DNA of 64,000 nucleotides from contig CM075937.1 in NCBI GenBank assembly GCA_038030265.1, positions 1,550,001-1,614,000 on the forward strand, given 5' to 3'. The notes beneath the pieces were generated by a model. The model was not told where the DNA came from. It saw only the letters and a program-made list of their open reading frames with translations, and made no database searches. Of this stretch, positions 21,186-31,745 are shown one piece after another. Position 1 is the stretch's first letter, and the number at the start of each line of letters is the position of its first letter. This DNA comes from Corythucha ciliata (taxonomy: Eukaryota > Arthropoda > Insecta > Hemiptera > Tingidae). The translations under genes were made by a program, and so were the position numbers.

Positions 21186-23306
21186 TTATCGAGAGCGGCG
21201 CGGACGTTTTACAGGCTGATGAAGATATAAGTCGTCGTCCTGTTCTGCGTTATTTATCCTCTCAAGTGTCTCGTCCACGACGTCCATCACTTCGTTTTCC
21301 TCGTCTTCTTCCAGTGAAGGTATAAGTGAATTCTCACAGGATACCCGCGTACAGTGCTTGCAAAGGGAGGAACACTTCAAACCTGCTTTTTTGCAGGAGC
21401 AACCTGCTATGCTGAACCCTCCCTTGCAAGCGCAGTAGACGGTGTTGAGGAGGATTTGTGGAGCACAATCTGTTGTCATTGTGGTGGGGAAGAGGCCTTG
21501 GGAACCGGACGACCACCCACACAGCTGTGGGTCCAGCTCATTTCCCAACCACACCTGTACCTGCAGGTAGGTGCGGTACAAACTAAATTTTGCTGCTTCT
21601 GATGTGGGGGGCAGTCGTGGCAGGTCGACTTTCTTTGTGGACGCCAGCTTCTGAAATATGGTGAAACGCAGGTCGTCCAAACTCCCTCCCGCCTCGCCGG
21701 AATAGAGTAGCCTTAGGAGGGCTTCCCCAGCTTCTTCAACAGCTTCATGAGAGCTTGATGGGTTGTGGAAGGTGTCACAGAGGTGGGGAGCTTTGCTGAG
21801 AATGTTGCAAAGTTTCATCTTCCCCTGGCGAAAGATTGCTGAAGTTGTGTCACACCCGCTCAGGGCATGACTCAGCAGTAATCCCTTGGGGTCAAAGCGG
21901 TAGGAGGTGGTTCCATACAAAATATCTTGGGTCCTCCCTCTCCCAGGCTTTAAAAAGAATACGTTTTCATTTGACTGGCCCAAGGCTGTCATGAGGGCAA
22001 GTAAGTCTATGTCCTCCCCCACAATAATTGCTTTGTGGGAAATGGACTTGTGGAGGGCAGTGTGTACAATGAGGACGTCAGCATCCTCTACTGCCTGCTT
22101 CACCTCGATATTACATCCCTCAAAATGTGTCTTGAGGAGTTCGATGAGCCGCTTCTTGTTGTATTCATTAGCCATAAACTTATCTTGTGCCACCTGATTG
22201 ACTGTGTCACGGTCAAACACTACTTTCAATGAAGCCATAGGTCTAGCTCTTCTGGACCGCTCACACTGTTTCGTGCCAGGATTATTAGGGTACCCGTCAA
22301 ATACGACGACGGTTTCTGACCCATAGTGCCTCTTCACGAATGCTGAGTAGGTTTCGGCTATGCCTTGGAAGGATGCATTTCGAGGCCAAATAATTTTATG
22401 AAGCAAGAAGCCTCCGTCAATAATTGTCCAATTACTTTCATCTCTCACGTCCAGGTTGAGTGGGGAAAATGCCTTGTAGAGTGTTGACTTCGTTCCTTTC
22501 CGCATTCCCTCTTCATTGAATAGGGACATGGGAAACGGTGCAAGTTCGTATTTGAAAAATACCTTCAGATCAGCGTCACATGGTTTTGACAGGCACAATC
22601 TTTGAAACAAAGTGAGCGGATCAAGTGAAACTATTTTCATTGATCCTACTTTTAGAGGGGTGAGTTGTCGCAGCCGTTGGGCTGCGAGAGTGACCACCTT
22701 ATCTTTCCTCTTAAAAGTCACATTTTTGAAGTTTCCATGGTCAACCATTTTTCTTACCATATCTGCTCCTACTTCTGAGGCCAAGTGGCAGTTAACCTCT
22801 GGTCCACCAACAATTCCACTGCTCAGTGACATGAGGGCATCAGTTGCAGGGAAAGGGTGGTGCTGGGAGAGCCATTCCAGCAATTTGGATGAGTCCTGTT
22901 CATCCCGGTTCATTCTTGACATTCTCGCGTCTACGTGTTGCTCACTCATGTCAAAGCGGACATCGCAGAATTGTTCAAACTCATCGCAAAGATTCTGCAT
23001 GTACACTTGTGCCAGAGTCCATTTGGCCAATGAACTTTCTGAAAATCCTCGGCCCCGAGTGAGACCTCCATGAGATTTCATGTCTTTCATCAGCGTTTGT
23101 TCAATTGTTTGGTCAGACCAAATTCCTGCCCAGTGTTTTGCAGATCGCCTGACAGTGAATCTCCCTCCCGTGGTGAAATTGTGGTATTCGACTGGGTCCA
23201 TTTCTTGTTCCAGTGTCAACATATCCGTTATGTACAAGTGTGCACTTTTAGCGTAGGTTGTGACCTGCAGCGTGGAAGAAAGGCAGTGCTCGTTGGATGG
23301 ATTCAA
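21186..23306 (-). pseudogene. Transposon protein, C-terminal part: FEN/XPG-like nuclease and CXC domain
   Basis: A 706-residue frame. The first ~100 residues complete a conserved region shared with the upstream ORF (TTGGRFTVRRS...SDQTIEQTLMKDMKSHGGL). From about residue 290 it carries the acidic motifs of a PIN/FEN/XPG nuclease: IIDGGF (295-300), VVVFDGYP (333-340), AVEDADVLIV (405-414), IIVGEDIDLLALM (427-439) and LSHALSGCDTTSAIFRQGK (478-496), the last resembling the XPG helix-hairpin GCDY region. Residues 625-658 are a Cys-rich CXC-like zinc module (CACKGG...CSCKKAGLKCSSLCKHC). An acidic tail and a basic KRPRRSR end, a likely nuclear signal, follow. A one-base frameshift near 23,256 separates it from the upstream ORF. 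All expected nuclease acids are present. Confidence 0.88.
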
Positions 23307-25230
23307 GGTGAAGCTTCCAGTTACCAGTTCGTTCAGCTTGGACGAACTGTTTTAGAATGGTGACCATCCGAAAGTATGTAACCCAAAGCTTTGCCGTGGG
23401 CCCCATCGATTCAAACGTATTCAAGGCTTGTGCGAATTTATCAGTAACCCTTTTCACAATAGCACTGCTCGCACAGTAGCTCAACACTCGAGCAGTCTCT
23501 GAATGGCTGTCAACGATCTCGTTCATTTCAACACGTTCTTCATCAGTGAGCTCAATTGTTTCCCATACCAGAGAACCCAACACTGCATAAATGAGCAAAT
23601 GACCACGGACAGCTCTAGAGTATGCATGGCCAGTCATTATTTTTTGAACGCTGATTTCTGCATAGATTGTAGTTAGTAGTTGCTGCAACCCACTTCCAGC
23701 CATTATCATTCCCATGGCACCCATGTAGGACATGGCAAGATGGAAGCCTCCCAGTCTTACAGTTACAGTGCTCAATTCAGGTAACCCTAGGGCTACAATT
23801 TCTCTCGCTTTGAGGTATAGCGGTTGATCATATGTCAAAATGCATCGCTTTTGACCGAGTGTTTGGGACTTCTCAACTGCCATAAGCAGCGATGTGAAGA
23901 TTGTGTCCATACTTGAAGGTGGGTTGTTAATAAATGGCAAACATATGATCTTTGAACGCTCGTACTCTAGATGAGCTGTGGCTTTCTCCATAAAGCCATT
24001 CCAACCAGGAACACACGGATGGTGCGTCCATTTGCCGTACAACCATATCACGTCAGTGTCAAGTGGCTGCACTTGATCATCAAGTTGATTGATGTCATCC
24101 AAGTTCTTGACAGGCACATTCTGTAACCCCCCACTCATTGCAAGTGTAATGAGGTCAACTTTGCCGGCCCTTTTTAACAGTTCTGGTGCTGTTAAACTTG
24201 AAACTCGTTCAATGCTCTTAAATGGAACAATAGAGTTATCCGGAGTGACGCACAATATCCCACCCATCACGTGAAAAGTGTCTTTGCCATCGAGCGTCAT
24301 AACATTCCAGTCAGCGTTGTCAAATATTGTCTGGCAGGTAGCCTCTTCTCTCAAAGTTGGTGTGCTCTCAGTCTGAAGGACAGCAGAGGTTTCAAGGAGT
24401 GTACCTTCAAAGTAGGAAGCAGAGAAGCCTAGGTGTGACAGCATGGTAATCAAGTGTCTAGACCCGAACTTTCTAAACAAATATCCAGTCAGACCAGTCA
24501 AAAGCGAGGAAAGAAATGATCGAGGTCTTGTTGCGCTGATGATGGCATGGGCAATGGCTGTACACTTCCTTTTCCATGAGTCCCAAGCACCTCTTTTCTC
24601 CTTCATTATTATAGTTTCCAACAGCACTTTAAGAGACTCTGGTATGACAGCATCAACATCTTTTAAAAAGTCATTTGGAGGCGGATACGTTTTTGTATCA
24701 TATACCTGAGATCGGATGTCTGCCCTTATGATGTCCCCTGCCAATTTAATAATGCGTAGTTTTTCCTGTTGTGGATCTGTTTCTTTGTGGATGTACCAAC
24801 CCTCGCTGAGTAACTTGTAGCCAATGTGCCTGAAGCAAACTACAGTGTCTTTTTTGGTAGTGTGAACTATAAAAATGTCTTCCCCATAGCGGTTGACAAC
24901 GCGAGAGGTCACTGTTCTCGGATCTGGACGATAATCTCCCTCTACCTGATTAATCAAATCGTCAAGAGTAAATTGACATTCATTGGAGTTTTCTTCGAGG
25001 TAGTCAATGATGCATCGCATGGCTTCATCCACGTTTGAAGCAGGGCGAAAACCTCGTTTCATTTCACCTTTCCGCCTCGAATACAATTTTTTGTGGCATA
25101 GTCGGTGGTACCATCCATCAAAGGCAACTAAATCGTTCACTTGAATGATTCGTTCAACAATTTTGTCTCCCCATTCATCCCCACGTTTTTTGGCGGCTTG
25201 CAGGATCACCTCCTGTGCCTCCAGCTTCAT
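23248..25230 (-). pseudogene. Transposon protein, central part (putative transposase region)
   Basis: A 660-residue frame without a domain I can name with certainty. It starts by overlapping the upstream ORF (ATGA) and quickly shows FDGWYHRLCHKKLYSRRK, the second half of a zinc-binding pair. The middle has conserved-looking blocks: NADWNVMTLDGKDTFHVMGG, IWLYGKWTHHPCVPGWNGF, LTYDQPLYLKAREI, VRLGGFHLAMSYMGAMG and ILKQFVQAERTGNWKLHLESI. These recur, as I recall, in large uncharacterised proteins of cnidarian, arthropod and fish repeats. Asp residues in LDGKD and LTYDQP are candidates for a DDE-type core, which is inference. The frame ends by frameshift near 23,256. Confidence 0.75.
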
Positions 25231-25625
25231 GACTGGAGCACATAGTTCCTTTCACGCTCAGGTAGGCGTTTCTGTTTTTTCTCAAAATCGTCTGCATTTC
25301 CCTCCCCACATAGGAAACAATGCTGTTTAAAATTGAAAACAGGAGCTTTTGATCTTAGCGTGGAAGTGGCTGCACGAGATGGTCCCGCCCCCTCAGCAGA
25401 ACGACGTGCTGCTGCAGCTATCATTCTCGGATTGACATATTTCTTATAGCAGGATGAGTGAACACTCACCTCTTGTGGGTTCTGCAGAAATTGGTGATGC
25501 TCTTCATTCCCTTCTTGTACACTAGCTTCTTTAAGAGTCTGCAAACCTCTCTCCTTCACTGTTCTTCTCTCACCTACTCCAACACTGTCACAAATGAAAC
25601 AAACTTCGCGTTCGGACTCACTCAT
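25227..25625 (-). pseudogene. Transposon protein, N-terminal zinc-binding part
   Basis: A 132-residue frame starting at ATG 25,625. It has CFICDSVGVGERR...HSSCYKKYVNPRM, a CX2C...HX2C module, and near its end HCFLCGEGNADDFEKK, which starts a second such module completed in the next ORF (YHRLCHKKLY). Because the module is split, this frame and the one starting at 25,230 were once continuous. A one-base shift at the ATGA overlap separates them. About 480 bp of non-coding sequence lies between the start codon and the right TIR and probably holds the promoter. Confidence 0.78.
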
Positions 25626-26102
25626 TTCGACGCATTACGATGACGCAGTTGTATTAAGAACAACCAAAAGAAGTGGACTGACGAGGGGAAGGAACGCAGT
25701 TCGCAGGTGGTCGGTACCGGCGGAGGGATGGGAAGGAGGGAAGTAGGAGGAAGGGGCCAGCCTCGGCCTTCCCTTCTTTTGTTCAACTCAAGCAGAACGA
25801 GGGATTCGAGCCAAGCGGGAGATCTCCCATAAGTGGAATCGCGGACAAACAATCACAGGACAAAAAGTTCCCGGGCAAAAAATCCTCGCATTTGAGGACG
25901 AAAAATCCCCGTATGTAAGGAAAATGACAGGACTATTTCATCTCAGGCCTACTGAATGCATATTGTGGACCCCTGAACCCCCCCCCCCATCTGTTGATTC
26001 AGCTACTTCTCTCCTATATTTAGACCTAGGAAGATATTTTGTCCGGGGAGTTTTAATCCGATTACCCATAAATATGGGAGGGTTGGCAACCCTGATTTGC
26101 GG

Positions 26103-26666
26103 GGTCTAAAAATTATATAAAATTGGCCCGATTTCAAAATTTAGGTGCTTGATGCTATGCTCTATACATTCTAGCGTCGAAATATTGAAAAAAAAACCAA
26201 GAGCCAATTTCTGTAAAATCCTTTTTTTGGGAAAAGTGGTTTCTAAAATTTCTAAAATTGGATCAATTTTAAAGTTTTGGTGTTTTTTGAACTTTTTGAT
26301 TGATGCTCTATAACTTTTAGGAGGGGGGTAGTGGATTTTATCAGTCCTTTAGGAGCCACAACGCTGTAAAAAAAGGTTAAACACATTTTTTGGAAAAAAT
26401 GGGTGTTTTTTGATCGCCTGTAAAAACTGGTCTATTGGACCAATTCGGGAATTTTTTTGTGTAATCGACGCAGAATTTTGTCCTCTTTAATTTACTATTG
26501 GACTGTTTTTCACAAAATATGGACCGTTTTCGAGTTTTATGCGGAAAACTGAAAACACTCCCACAATTTCGAAGTTTTTAGGCTGCCAAAAGTTGTCCCG
26601 GGAAAAATTTTGTGTGCACTCTTCAAATACATGTTATTAGGACCCCAATAGACCCCCCAATAGAAT
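26103..26666 (-). repeat. Right terminal inverted repeat of the XPG-type transposon
   Basis: This is the reverse complement of the left arm with scattered mismatches, the clearest being a GTAAAAAAAGGTTAAAC insertion-like difference near 26,367. After the tip at 26,654 a second short copy of the CCAATAG motif follows, which blurs the terminus. Confidence 0.88.
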
Positions 26667-26943
26667 AGATGTGTTATCGAATTTTTCAGCCACCGAAGAA
26701 ATAGTTCAGTGGAGAAGTAATTTCTTCTGCGGTGAATGTTCACCTACGTTCGGCTATACGACCGCAGAACGCTGAACCACAGAACCATCGGCGGTAATTT
26801 TTCAATATGGCTGCCTTCTTCGGTGAAAGATTAACCACCGAAAAAATGTAATTCTCAACTGAACGAATTTTTCGGTGGAGAGTGAGCTGTTCGGTGGTGT
26901 TTTTTTTTTTTTTTTCTCAGTGTAGTTAGAGACTTTTAGGGGC
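26667..26943. other. Non-coding with inverted TTCGGTGG motifs
   Basis: Several TTCGGTGG/CCACCGAA motifs occur in both orientations (26,690; 26,820; 26,870; 26,890), followed by a T run at about 26,900. It may be another small palindromic element. No ORF. Confidence 0.4.
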
Positions 26944-27340
26944 TATAATGAATAAATCTGTCGCCGGTATTTTAATTAATAAATTAATTAGACTGATATT
27001 ATCCGGACGACGATGGAAGGGCATAGCCCAACACGATTCGAGTTTCGAGAAAAAATGGCTCCCCGGCGGGATTTGAACCCGCAACCTCTGGATTACCAGT
27101 CCAGCACGATCGAAACTCGAATCGTGTTGGGCTATGCCCTTCCATCGTCGTCCGGATAATATCAGTCTAATTAATTTATTAATTAAAATACCGGCGACAG
27201 ATTTATTCATTATATCCATCTAACAACATCTAGATAAGATAAAATTCGGCGTGGTTTACCGATCAGGAGAAACGCCTAGAGTTTCGAGAAACAATGGACC
27301 TAGGTGGGGTTCAGCTTAGCTTATCCCTCGGAGTAATTCA
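26944..27340. repeat. Rearranged tRNA-derived SINE (foldback chimera)
   Basis: Two 105 bp arms (26,944-27,049 and 27,110-27,214) are near-perfect inverted copies of the SINE tail. Between them lie 60 bp with the acceptor, T-arm and anticodon-arm half of the tRNA-like region. To the right, 27,187-27,340 continues into the head of a SINE in minus orientation (CCATCTAACAACATCTAG ... GGGATAAGCTAAGC in reverse). Two SINE copies in opposite orientation have evidently recombined within the tRNA-like part. Confidence 0.8.
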
Positions 27341-28240
27341 TGGACAGAGTTTTACTGGAAGGTACTACCCAAATTTCTTCCTAGCTCACAAACACCGCTC
27401 TCCTGAAGACTGCTCGATGTTTTGTGATGCCTACTTCTAATCGTCGCAATTTTTGACGTGACCTCTTTCTTAAGGTGTATCAGTCTCGCGAACATCTTGT
27501 CACAGAGGAGCTTCAGGAGAGCTTCAATTTCAGGACTATGTTCTGCCAGTTAATTATAATTTCCTTAATTTAGGGAGTTTGACGAGCCACAGAGGGCAAA
27601 TGCCCCAGAGGCAGACGATCATATTCGTAATCAGCTACGTAAAACCTTTCGAATGAGACCAGTTTCAGGACTATGTTCTTCCGGTTAAATTCATGTCCCT
27701 AATTAAGGACTTTAATTAGCTATAAAATCCTTAGGCCACAGATACACCACGGCTAGGGTGACAAGGCGTCCTTCTTTCCCCGGACTTGTCTTACTTTCTT
27801 GAGCGTCTGGGGACGTCCGGGCTCATTTTTCTTGTGTCCGGGGAGAGATCGAAATTGTCCTCTTTTTTGTCCTACTTTTTCGGTTTCTACTTGATGTAAG
27901 TAACCCCTGGATTCCTAATTCAAAACATCTTTCAAGTTTTCATCTTCAAAACAAAGCTGCAGCTCCTAGCCAGAGCCAGTCCCCATTTTGCCCTGGACCA
28001 GCTGAGCCGGGTCTTCTCCCTAACTCCACCAGGTCAGGTCAAGCGCCAGGGGCGGAGAGATCGTAGCACAAAGTCCACTCAGAGAACAATACAGTGATTT
28101 CGCCCACTGAATCTGTTCCACACAACGTCATGCCTCTATTTCACTCAAAACTCTAAAATTCAGCCCACAGCACATGAGAACATTGGCCGACGAACCGGAA
28201 AATAAGACTCACAGTCTGATTTAAAACTAGTCATGCGTTT
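27341..28240. other. Non-coding; one ~50 bp imperfect direct repeat
   Basis: The block TTTCAGGACTATGTTCT followed by a TTAAATTCATGTCCCTAATTA-like stretch occurs at about 27,529 and again at about 27,663. Around 27,750 a GGGTGACAAGGCGTCC...CCGGACTTGTC segment resembles the terminus of a widespread DNA-transposon MITE. No gene is visible. Confidence 0.4.
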
Positions 28241-29470
28241 GGCACTTCGCTCAATAAAAATTAAATTTGGTGGATTCATGTCGTTCAAATCCCAATTTCT
28301 GGGTTTGCTTATTCAAAACCCAAATTTCTTGGAATTTACTCCTTCACAAATTAAATTTCTGGACTTTTGCTCTTTACATAATCAGTTTTGCAGGTTTGGT
28401 TAATAAAAAAACCAATTTCGCAAAAAACGAGCGAAAAAAAATTTTCTAATTTTGGCTGGACATTTTCACTCTTCCATGAACGAACGCTTCAAATTTGGCA
28501 CCTTAAAAACCAAATTCCACTAATTTTTGTTATTTCGTACACCAATTTTGCTGATTTCCTCGCTTTTAAATCCCAAATTACGTGGGGTTTGCTCTTTAAA
28601 CAACTAATTTTACGAACTTTTCCTGCTTCAACACCCAATTTCGTGGACTTCGCTCCTTTACCCCGACTTTGGGGAATTGTGCATGATGAAAAACCAAATT
28701 TCGTGGCTTTGCCTCTTTGTAAAATATGTTTCGCGCGGGTTTGGTTACGTCAACAACCAAAATTGGTGAAAAAATAATGACGAAAAGACAAAAATCGTGA
28801 TTCTTGCTTTTTCAATTCACATTTTCGCTGTTGATTTTTCATGACTAAATGTTTCAACATTCAATGTTTCAAATTTGACACCTTCAAAATCAAATTTCAC
28901 GAATTTTGTTATTTAGTACCCCAATTTCACTGAAGTCCGCACGTTTAAAACCAAAATTTCGTGGTTTTATATCTAACTGAAATCAGTTTCGCAGGTTTTG
29001 CTAATTCAGACAACGAATTTGACTCTTTTAAAATTCAAAGTCCCTATTTTGGAGCATTCCAAACCTAAATTTCGTCAATTTTGGTCTTATAAATCCCCAA
29101 ATTTTGCGGTTTTTTTAAATCAAAACCTAATTTTGTGGATTTGGCGCATTTCAACCACGATTTCACAGTTGTTGGTTACTTTACTCACCAAATTTCGTGG
29201 GTTTGGCTCTTTCTGGAGTCCAAAGTTGTACACGGCGTCGACCAATTCGAAAAGCTAACATCGAAAACACAAATTTCTTGATTTGGCAGCTTGAACCCAA
29301 ATTTTACTGAAAATGTCTGATTCTGCTTCTTAAAAACCTTAATTCACGAGTTTTTGCTATTTTCTGCTTAAAGGACCCTAATTTTGCGTAATTTCGTTCT
29401 TTCAAAAAACGAATTTCGTATCCCAAGTTTTTTCTACAATCAGTTCAGAAATTTCGCTTGACTCCTAGAC
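28241..29470 (+). repeat. Degenerate ~30 bp tandem repeat field, type 1
   Basis: About forty irregular units of roughly 29-32 bp follow the pattern AACCAAATTTCGTGG then a GCTCTTT-like segment. Individual units differ strongly, but the spacing of the AATTTCGTGG core is regular. ORFs in this field are chance reads through the units. The core resembles that of the type 2 arrays elsewhere in the window. Confidence 0.75.
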
Positions 29471-30486
29471 TCTTAAATAGGGGCTCATAAACTATCATTT
29501 TGCTGCACACCTTTCAAAACTGCTGTATTTCCGGTTGAATGGGACTGTCGCCAGCTCTCGGTCTACAACTTCCTCATTGTCATTGCACAAAATGTTATCT
29601 TGCAAATGCACAAAATAATTTTTCCTGTTTACCGTGTGCCATATGCCCGGTGCTGCGCTAAGTTCCGTCAAAGTGATGAGCATTGTAAAAAAAAAAAAAA
29701 AAAATTGAAACATTCCACGGTTTGATGTTAGACAGTGGGAGCTGCAAAGAAGAAACTCGTTTTAAACTTTTTTTTTTAATTGCGATTGTAATGGAAACAT
29801 GAGTAAAATTCAAGGTTTTGGTGAAAATCTATGTTAATTTTGTACATATTGTACTATTTTTTTTTTACCATGAGGGAAGAGGGAGTGAAAAGAAACAATT
29901 CAGGCGTTCGGCTGATGCGACCGAAGGTGAACTTGGCCGAGCCCGACCTCACGAGGACTCCCGAGCTTCAAGTCTCACCTAAGCCACTATAATCCGAGTA
30001 TGCTTGTCCGCCATATTGAGCTCTAATGACTAAGTTATGCTATATCAGATAATAGAATGGAGAAGCTTTTTTATTTCTTTCTTTCAAGGTTTTATTGTTT
30101 TATGTTGGTTTTATGCTTCCTATATTCACATATTAATTGCAATTTATTGATCGGTGATGTCGCTGAGCTTCTTTTTACGTTGCATAATCGTTTTTTCTAG
30201 TCACGATTTGTGTTGACTCTGAAAAAGCTTCTTGCGTCAACCATCTGAATTTGATTCCTCAAATAATTCTAAGGCGAAAATTAACGTAAGTTACTACGCC
30301 CTGTGAATGTTACCGACGATAACGATGTTATTGGCGTCTTACAGCCTGGGAACGAACAGCGTATATTGTCGCTTCAGCGTGAATTGCGAGAGATCAATCG
30401 CCTACTAGGAGAGCACGAAGAAATGGTGGTTTTAAAACTGTCTTGGGCATCTTCGTCTTAAGGGATTATTTAGTTTAATCGACATA
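29471..30486. other. Unassigned; a possible coiled-coil exon near 30,300
   Basis: The left part holds an A run (29,689-29,705) and no credible gene. At about 30,292-30,458 a plus-strand open frame reads VTDDNDVIGVLQ then EQRILSLQRELREINRLLG, which is coiled-coil-like. It has an acceptor-like TTACAG at 30,342 and a GT after codon ATG at about 30,426. It could be an exon of an unidentified gene or part of a retroelement leader. The phases of neighbouring candidate exons did not match. Confidence 0.3.
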
Positions 30487-31731
30487 TCAAGTATTAAAAT
30501 CGTTGTTGGGGACAACTGGCATAAGTTTGGCTACAGTCCGAGTGTACACCCCTCGGGCTGTTCTAACTTCCGCGGACCGGGGAATTCCGTCATGGCTTTC
30601 ATAGAGTTTGAGCACACGTCCAAGAGGCCAATCGAATGGTTTGGTGTCATCTTTACGGATGAGCACTAGTTCCCCTACCGCAGGGGTTCGTCGGGCTTTC
30701 GTCCACTTTGTCCTCTGAATCATCGTATTTAGGTATTTGGACGACCACCTTTTCCATATTTCCTGGACAGTCTTTTGAACCACTTGCCATCTGGATAAGT
30801 AGTTAGGTGAAACATCAAGTAAGGGGGGCTCAGGAGGGCAGACCAAGGGAGCTCCAACTAGAAAATGGCCCGGACTTAAGAAGTCGACATCAACGTCGGG
30901 GTAATCAGCGTTGAGACAAAGGGGCCTGCTATTCAATACGCCTTCAATGCGGACCAAAACAGTTGAGAGTTCCTCATACGTTAGTTTTTGATTGGCTATG
31001 CTGCGGAACAAAAGACGTTTAATCGATTTAACGGCTGCCTCCCATAGGCCGCCCATCCACGGAGCTTCCGGGGAGTTGAAAATATATTCAACTGATTTTG
31101 AGGCCAAGTATGAGCCAATTTCCGGCTCGTTATCCTTCAGAGCTCTGATTATTTCTTTTTGCTCGTTCGACGCACCCACAAAATTGAGTCCCCGATCACA
31201 ATAGAGGCGATCGCACACGCCTCGGCGAGAAATGAAATGGTCTAACGCTGGTTTGAACGCAGCAGAGGACAAATCTGTAGTAAGTTCGATGTGAACGGCT
31301 TTCACACACATACAAACGAACTCACAAATGTACGCCTTGGAGATTCTCGCGTTTCGCCGATTGTGTTCTTTAATTAACAGGGGTCCTGCCATGTCGACGC
31401 CTGTATGTAAGAAGGCTCTAGCCGGAGTAACTCTGTCTTTGGGCAGATCTCCCATAATCGGATGGAGTTGTCGACTGCGGTACTTATGGCAGGTGGAACA
31501 GCTGTGAATTCGTTTACGCACGAGGGATCGCAAACCAATGATGGCGTACGATCGTTGTACCAGCGCCTGAGTCGTCTGAGGACCGGCATGTAAGAGAAGC
31601 AGGTGATAGTAATCACACAGTAAGGTAGCAAGACGAGGCTTCGAACACAGTAGAATTGGGTGCATCGCGTTGAAAGCCATCGGCGCCTGACTAAGCCTGC
31701 CGCCCACTCTCAACAAACCTTCTCTGTCCAA
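30487..31731 (-). pseudogene. BEL/Pao integrase
   Basis: This is the integrase of the element, 414 residues. It shows the zinc-binding HAGPQTTQALV...CSTCHKYR, the catalytic Asp in VDMAGPLL, the second Asp in YCDRGLNFVGAS, and the Glu in PWMGGLWEAAVKSIKRLL. A C-terminal DUF5641-like block (SRWQVVQKTVQEIWKRWSSKYL...GELVLIRKD) typical of Pao integrases follows. The ORF is intact to its stop at 30,487. Confidence 0.9.
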
Positions 31732-31745
31732 GAATGGGGAGAACT

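Larger units (their letters stand above)
20438..26666 (-). mobile_element. 6.2 kb DNA transposon with ~540 bp TIRs and XPG-like nuclease
   Basis: Two long inverted repeats bound three minus-strand ORFs. The left TIR is about 20,438-20,989 and the right about 26,103-26,666. The best-aligned tips are GGTCTATTTGGGTCC at 20,455 and, on the minus strand, GGTCTATTGGGGTCC at 26,654. Alignment continues weakly to CAATAAAAT/CAATAGAAT further out, so the exact ends and target duplication are unresolved. The arms are diverged by substitutions and small indels. The coding region (25,625 to 21,186) is one interrupted gene. From recalled superfamily descriptions, DNA transposons of the Academ type include lineages whose protein carries an XPG nuclease. 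This element may belong there or to a relative. That placement is inference. Confidence 0.85.

Noticed and set aside
22612..23073. Antisense ORFs within the transposon gene
   Set aside because: Mirror reading of the nuclease ORF. The minus-strand frame has all the recognisable motifs.
29495..29713. Minus-strand ORF with a Phe run
   Set aside because: It passes through an A/T homopolymer and has no supporting motif.
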